Below, in pieces: positions 60,036 through 64,000 of a DNA stretch of 64,000 nucleotides. Source of the stretch: Photorhabdus khanii NC19 (GTDB taxonomy: Bacteria > Pseudomonadota > Gammaproteobacteria > Enterobacterales > Enterobacteriaceae); NCBI RefSeq assembly GCF_000517265.1, contig NZ_AYSJ01000002.1, forward strand, positions 1,005,701 through 1,069,700. The letters run 5' to 3'. The notes under the pieces were generated by a model. The model did not search any database. It was not told where the DNA came from and saw only the letters and a list, made by a program, of their open reading frames with translations. The translations under genes were made by a program, and so were the position numbers. How positions within the stretch are numbered: the first letter of the stretch is position 1; each line of letters starts with the position of its first letter.

Positions 60036-61556
60036 ATGCTATTACCTTGGCTAATTCTTTTGCCCTTCATCGGAGGTTTGCTGAGCTGGCAGACTGAACG
60101 CTTTGGTACCCGTGTACCACGTTGGATCGCGTTAATTTCGATGGGGTTGACTCTGGTGCTCTCACTGCAATTGTGGTTGCAGGGGGGCTATACCCTGGCT
60201 AATCCGCAGGGGATCCCTCAATGGCAATCAGAATTTTTTATGCCGTGGATCCCACGTTTTGGTATCAGCATTCACCTTGCACTGGATGGTTTATCCCTGC
60301 TGATGGTCGTGTTGACTGCGCTGCTGGGGCTGATGGCTATTCTCTGTTCATGGACGGAAAATCAACCATATCAGGGCTTCTTCCACTTGAACCTGCTGTG
60401 GATCCTGGGTGGTGTGATGGGGGTGTTCCTCGCTATCGACATGTTCCTGTTCTTCTTCTTCTGGGAAATGATGTTGGTACCGATGTACTTCCTGATTGCA
60501 TTGTGGGGACACAGAGGATCAGGCGGTAAGACCCGTATCACCGCGGCGACCAAATTCTTCATTTATACCCAGGCGAGCGGTCTGGTGATGCTGATTGCGA
60601 TTATGGCGCTGGTATTGGTGCACTACAACGGGACAGGCGAATGGACATTCAGTTATGAGAAATTACTGAATACGCCAATGTCACATACCGTTCAATACCT
60701 GCTGATGTTGGGTTTCTTTATCGCCTTTGCGGTAAAAATGCCGGTTGTGCCTTTGCATGGGTGGTTACCGGATGCTCACAGTCAGGCACCAACTGCGGGT
60801 TCTGTTGACTTGGCGGGGATCTTGTTGAAAACGGCGGGTTATGGTCTGTTGCGTTTTGGCTTGCCACTGTTCCCGGAGGCTTCTCACGAGTTCACCCCAA
60901 TCGCCATGTGGTTGGGTGTGCTTGGGATCTTCTATGGCGCATGGATGGCATTCAGCCAGACAGATATCAAACGCCTGATTGCTTATACCAGTATCTCGCA
61001 TATGGGATTTGTGTTGATAGCGATTTACTCTGGCAGCCAGCTTGCTTACCAGGGGGCGATTATTCAGATGATTGCTCATGGTTTATCAGCCGCGGGCCTG
61101 TTTATTCTTTGTGGTCAGCTTTATGAGCGCTTGCATACCCGTGATATGAATCTAATGGGGGGGTTGTGGCGACGTGTGCAGTTTTTGCCTGCGTTGTCGC
61201 TGTGCTTTGCTGTTGCGACCCTGGGGATGCCGGGAACCGGTAACTTTGTCGGTGAGTTTATGATTCTGTTTGGCAGTTTTAGTGAATACACGTTAATTAT
61301 AACGATCTCTGTGTTCGGACTGGTTTTCGCTTCTGTATATGCCCTGTATATGATGCAGCGGGCTTATTACGGCGCGCCAAAATCAGATGAGCCACTAAGA
61401 CGGATGGATATGCGGGAAATATCTATTGTCATGTTGCTGTTGATATTACTGGTGGTGATGGGCTTCTACCCACAACCTATCCTTGATACTTCAGCGGCAG
61501 CGATGGATAACATCCAGACCTGGTATTCAGCTTCAATTTCAACTACAAGGCCGTAA
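60036..61556 (+). CDS. nuoM: NADH-quinone oxidoreductase subunit M
   Basis: An antiporter-like membrane subunit of complex I, 506 residues (509 in E. coli). It has the glutamate in FFFFWEMMLVPMYFLIALWG, KMPVVPLHGWLPDAHSQAPTAGSVDLAGILLKTAGYGL, and TDIKRLIAYTSISHMGFVL. It starts 20 bp after nuoL and is followed 6 bp later by nuoN. Confidence 0.97.
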   Translation: MLLPWLILLPFIGGLLSWQTERFGTRVPRWIALISMGLTLVLSLQLWLQGGYTLANPQGIPQWQSEFFMPWIPRFGISIHLALDGLSLLMVVLTALLGLMAILCSWTENQPYQGFFHLNLLWILGGVMGVFLAIDMFLFFFFWEMMLVPMYFLIALWGHRGSGGKTRITAATKFFIYTQASGLVMLIAIMALVLVHYNGTGEWTFSYEKLLNTPMSHTVQYLLMLGFFIAFAVKMPVVPLHGWLPDAHSQAPTAGSVDLAGILLKTAGYGLLRFGLPLFPEASHEFTPIAMWLGVLGIFYGAWMAFSQTDIKRLIAYTSISHMGFVLIAIYSGSQLAYQGAIIQMIAHGLSAAGLFILCGQLYERLHTRDMNLMGGLWRRVQFLPALSLCFAVATLGMPGTGNFVGEFMILFGSFSEYTLIITISVFGLVFASVYALYMMQRAYYGAPKSDEPLRRMDMREISIVMLLLILLVVMGFYPQPILDTSAAAMDNIQTWYSASISTTRP

Positions 61557-61562
61557 TTCGCC

Positions 61563-63020
61563 ATGACAATAACTCCTCAACAACTGATCGCGCTGTTACC
61601 GCTGTTGATCGTCGGATTGACGGTAGTGGTTGTGATGCTGTCCATTGCGTGGCGACGCGATCACTTTATCAATACCACGCTGACCGTAGTAGGTTTGAAT
61701 CTGGCTCTGCTGTCCCTCTACTTTGTTGGGCAGCAGGAAGCGATGGATGTCACCCCACTGGTTCATGTGGACGGCTACGCTATGCTCTATATCGGTCTGG
61801 TACTGGTTGCGAGCCTGGCAACGTCTACTTTTGCCTATTCCTGGCTGGAAAACTATCCGGATAACAAAGAAGAGTTCTACCTGCTGGTGCTGATTGCGAC
61901 CGTGGGCGGTATTCTCCTGGCTTGTGCAAACCATCTGGCATCATTGTTTATCGGTATTGAACTGCTTACTTTGCCGCTATTTGGTTTGATTGGTTATGCC
62001 TATCGTCAGAAACGCTCTCTGGAAGCGGCGATTAAGTACATGCTGTTGTCTGCGGCAGCATCTTCTTTCCTGCTGTTTGGTATCGCGTTGCTGTATGCGG
62101 AATCCGGCGATCTCTCTTTTGCTGCCTTGGGTCATCGTTTGTCTGACAGCTATATCTACCAACCTTTGATACTGGCAGGTCTGGGTATGATGGTTGTTGG
62201 CATTGGCTTCAAACTATCACTGGTTCCCTTCCATCTTTGGACACCGGATGTTTATCAGGGGGCGCCTGCACCTGTTTCTACCTTTCTGGCAACAGCCAGT
62301 AAGATAGCGATTTTCGCAGTAGTGATGCGCCTGTTCGTTGAAGCACCGATGGCGGACAGTGAAGCGTTGCGCACGGTATTAACCGTCATTGCGATTGCCT
62401 CTATGTTGTTCGGTAACTTGATGGCGCTGACTCAGACGAATATCAAACGCCTGCTTGGTTACTCTTCTATTGCCCACTTAGGTTATCTGTTAGTGGCGCT
62501 GGTAGCGGTACAAAACAACCAGCTTGCAGAAGAAACCGTGGGTATCTATCTGGCGGGTTATCTGTTTAGCAGCATCGGTGCGTTTGGTGTCGTTAGCCTG
62601 ATGTCCAGCCCATATAAAGGACCGGATGCGGATTCCCTCTACTCATACCGTGGCCTGTTTTGGCATAAGCCGATTTTGTCTGCGGTAATGACAGTGATGA
62701 TGTTGTCACTGGCGGGTATCCCAATGACATTGGGCTTTATTGGTAAGTTCTATGTGATTGTCGTGGGTGTACAGGCTGAACGGTGGTGGCTGACTGCGGC
62801 GGTGGTTCTTGGCAGTGCTATCGGCCTTTATTACTATCTCAGAGTGATGGTGAGTCTGTACTTGCATGCGCCAAAAACCCTTAACCGTGATACACCGAGG
62901 AATTGGGCCTTAACTGCCGGTGGGATGGTCGTGCTGATTTCTGCATTATTGGTACTGGCGCTGGGTATCTGGCCTCAGCCACTGATTGATGTGGTACAAC
63001 AAGCGAAAATCATACTCTAA
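61563..63020 (+). CDS. nuoN: NADH-quinone oxidoreductase subunit N
   Basis: The third antiporter-like subunit, 485 residues, the same length as in E. coli and with an identical first 30 residues as far as I recall. Family blocks are [76 protein letters not shown] and [21 protein letters not shown]. Last gene of the operon. Confidence 0.97.
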   Translation: MTITPQQLIALLPLLIVGLTVVVVMLSIAWRRDHFINTTLTVVGLNLALLSLYFVGQQEAMDVTPLVHVDGYAMLYIGLVLVASLATSTFAYSWLENYPDNKEEFYLLVLIATVGGILLACANHLASLFIGIELLTLPLFGLIGYAYRQKRSLEAAIKYMLLSAAASSFLLFGIALLYAESGDLSFAALGHRLSDSYIYQPLILAGLGMMVVGIGFKLSLVPFHLWTPDVYQGAPAPVSTFLATASKIAIFAVVMRLFVEAPMADSEALRTVLTVIAIASMLFGNLMALTQTNIKRLLGYSSIAHLGYLLVALVAVQNNQLAEETVGIYLAGYLFSSIGAFGVVSLMSSPYKGPDADSLYSYRGLFWHKPILSAVMTVMMLSLAGIPMTLGFIGKFYVIVVGVQAERWWLTAAVVLGSAIGLYYYLRVMVSLYLHAPKTLNRDTPRNWALTAGGMVVLISALLVLALGIWPQPLIDVVQQAKIIL

Positions 63021-63060
63021 ATAGTCAGTCGGTTGTGATGAATTATTTGGAATAATCGAA

Positions 63061-63091
63061 ACCCGGTAAGGTTGTCCTTACCGGGTCAGTT
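63061..63091 (+). terminator. Terminator of the nuo operon
   Basis: A perfect 11-bp GC-rich stem ACCCGGTAAGG / CCTTACCGGGT with a 4-nt TTGT loop, then CAGTTTT, 40 bp after the nuoN stop. Confidence 0.85.
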
Positions 63092-64000
63092 TTGAAAAGA
63101 CTTGGGTTATAAAAATAAAATTTTTTATTTATTAAAATAGTCTCGTCATATGATTTTAGGTTTTCTCTTAAAACCATGTCTATTTAAATGATGTTTAAAT
63201 AAATCAGTAAATTCATTTAATAATATTTTATTACAGGAAAATTAATTAGCCAGAAAGGTTATAATGATTAAAGGGATATTTAAGTGTTAAAAGAGCACGA
63301 AAATATCTTTTAAAAATAACGATATGAATTTATTATAGCGTTAAATTACATTAAAGGTATGAAATATAGGTATAATTTAAATAAAATCGTAGAAAAGCAA
63401 TGTTATTGGCTAGTATAAAATAAGTTTAAAAGGGCATATTTAACGTGTCGCGGTGTTGCATAATAAATGCAACATAATAACGATAAAAGTAATCCAGCTC
63501 GATTTGATTAAATCATTTATTTGCGAATTTTGTCATTGGGATTATTTATAAACGATTATTTAACTGGCTGATAAAAAGTTTAATCCCCAGTTGAAAACAT
63601 TATTAAAATCGGTTTGTTTTTTTAATATATTGTCTTTTTAATCTATTTTATATTCTTATTTTCCTTTTTTACAGGGTGTATAATCATTAATAAAGCCAAT
63701 TCTTTTTCTCATTTTTCACTGATGGTTTTATGGTGATCGGGTTTTAATCGGTTATTAAAAGCCATTTTTTTGACCTCTGGTTTTACTCATTGTTTTTATT
63801 ACTCTTAATACCTGATTTCTATTAAGTTTAATCATCATGGTATATTGTGTTTTACGTTTAATCAACGTTAATCATACTTGATTTTTATCTTTGTTGATGC
63901 TGTTTTAATGGCAATTTTGAACAGTTTTCATAAGTTACCTTCTTATCTTTTATCTTTATAAATCAACCAGTAAATAGCTTGGTGGTATAAAGATGCCCAT
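63092..64000. other. AT-rich gene-free end of the window
   Basis: About 900 bp. I see no open frame with a plausible start, no tRNA and no clear repeats. It probably holds the control region of a gene beyond the window. Confidence 0.5.

Overview
The window comes from an enterobacterial chromosome of the Photorhabdus/Xenorhabdus type (inference). The right half is a standard enterobacterial core block: pta-ackA, yfbV, yfbS, yfbR, alaA, lrhA/hexA and the 13-gene nuoA-N operon. Its proteins align almost residue for residue with remembered E. coli sequences. The left half is accessory DNA built around giant NRPS genes with dual epimerisation/condensation domains, as is typical of insect-pathogenic Photorhabdus and Xenorhabdus. 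Intergenic DNA is long and very AT-rich. No rRNA, tRNA, IS element or CRISPR array was recognised.

Region 1 (1-19.3 kb): two tandem NRPS genes. The first is only the A-T-TE tail, broken by two one-base deletions about 20 bp apart. The second is a five-module synthetase with a truncated condensation-like start and four dual E/C domains, ending in a thioesterase. It has a one-base deletion near 3054 that detaches its first ~63 codons. The A-T-TE ends and the terminators of the two genes are near copies of each other.

Region 2 (19.3-27.7 kb): a complete arginine succinyltransferase (AST) operon, astC-A-D-B-E, followed by a CycA-like amino-acid permease. An ArgR-box-like dyad lies upstream.

Region 3 (27.7-37 kb): an accessory island. 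Three paralogous small secreted, cysteine-rich proteins of unknown function sit in AT-rich DNA with partly shared flanks. Between copies 1 and 2 is a clearly more GC-rich three-gene cassette (unknown protein, IscS/NifS-type cysteine desulfurase, SAM methyltransferase). Between copies 2 and 3 is an overlapping pair that looks like a membrane-active toxin and a small membrane immunity protein. The island ends with an orphan hicB antitoxin next to what may be the 3' stump of hicA.

Region 4 (37-64 kb): core genes. Compared with E. coli the order is conserved, but yfbT and yfbU are missing between yfbS and yfbV, and conserved order ends just after pta. lrhA/hexA encodes the LysR regulator known in these genera to repress secondary metabolism and symbiosis traits; its leader holds a 9-nt match to the conserved ArcZ sRNA pairing core. 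The nuo operon is complete, with a fused nuoCD, several ATGA stop/start overlaps and a strong terminator. The last ~900 bp contain no gene I can support.

The most likely undescribed systems are the desulfurase/methyltransferase cassette, the three-copy secreted protein family around it, and the peptide made by the five-module NRPS.
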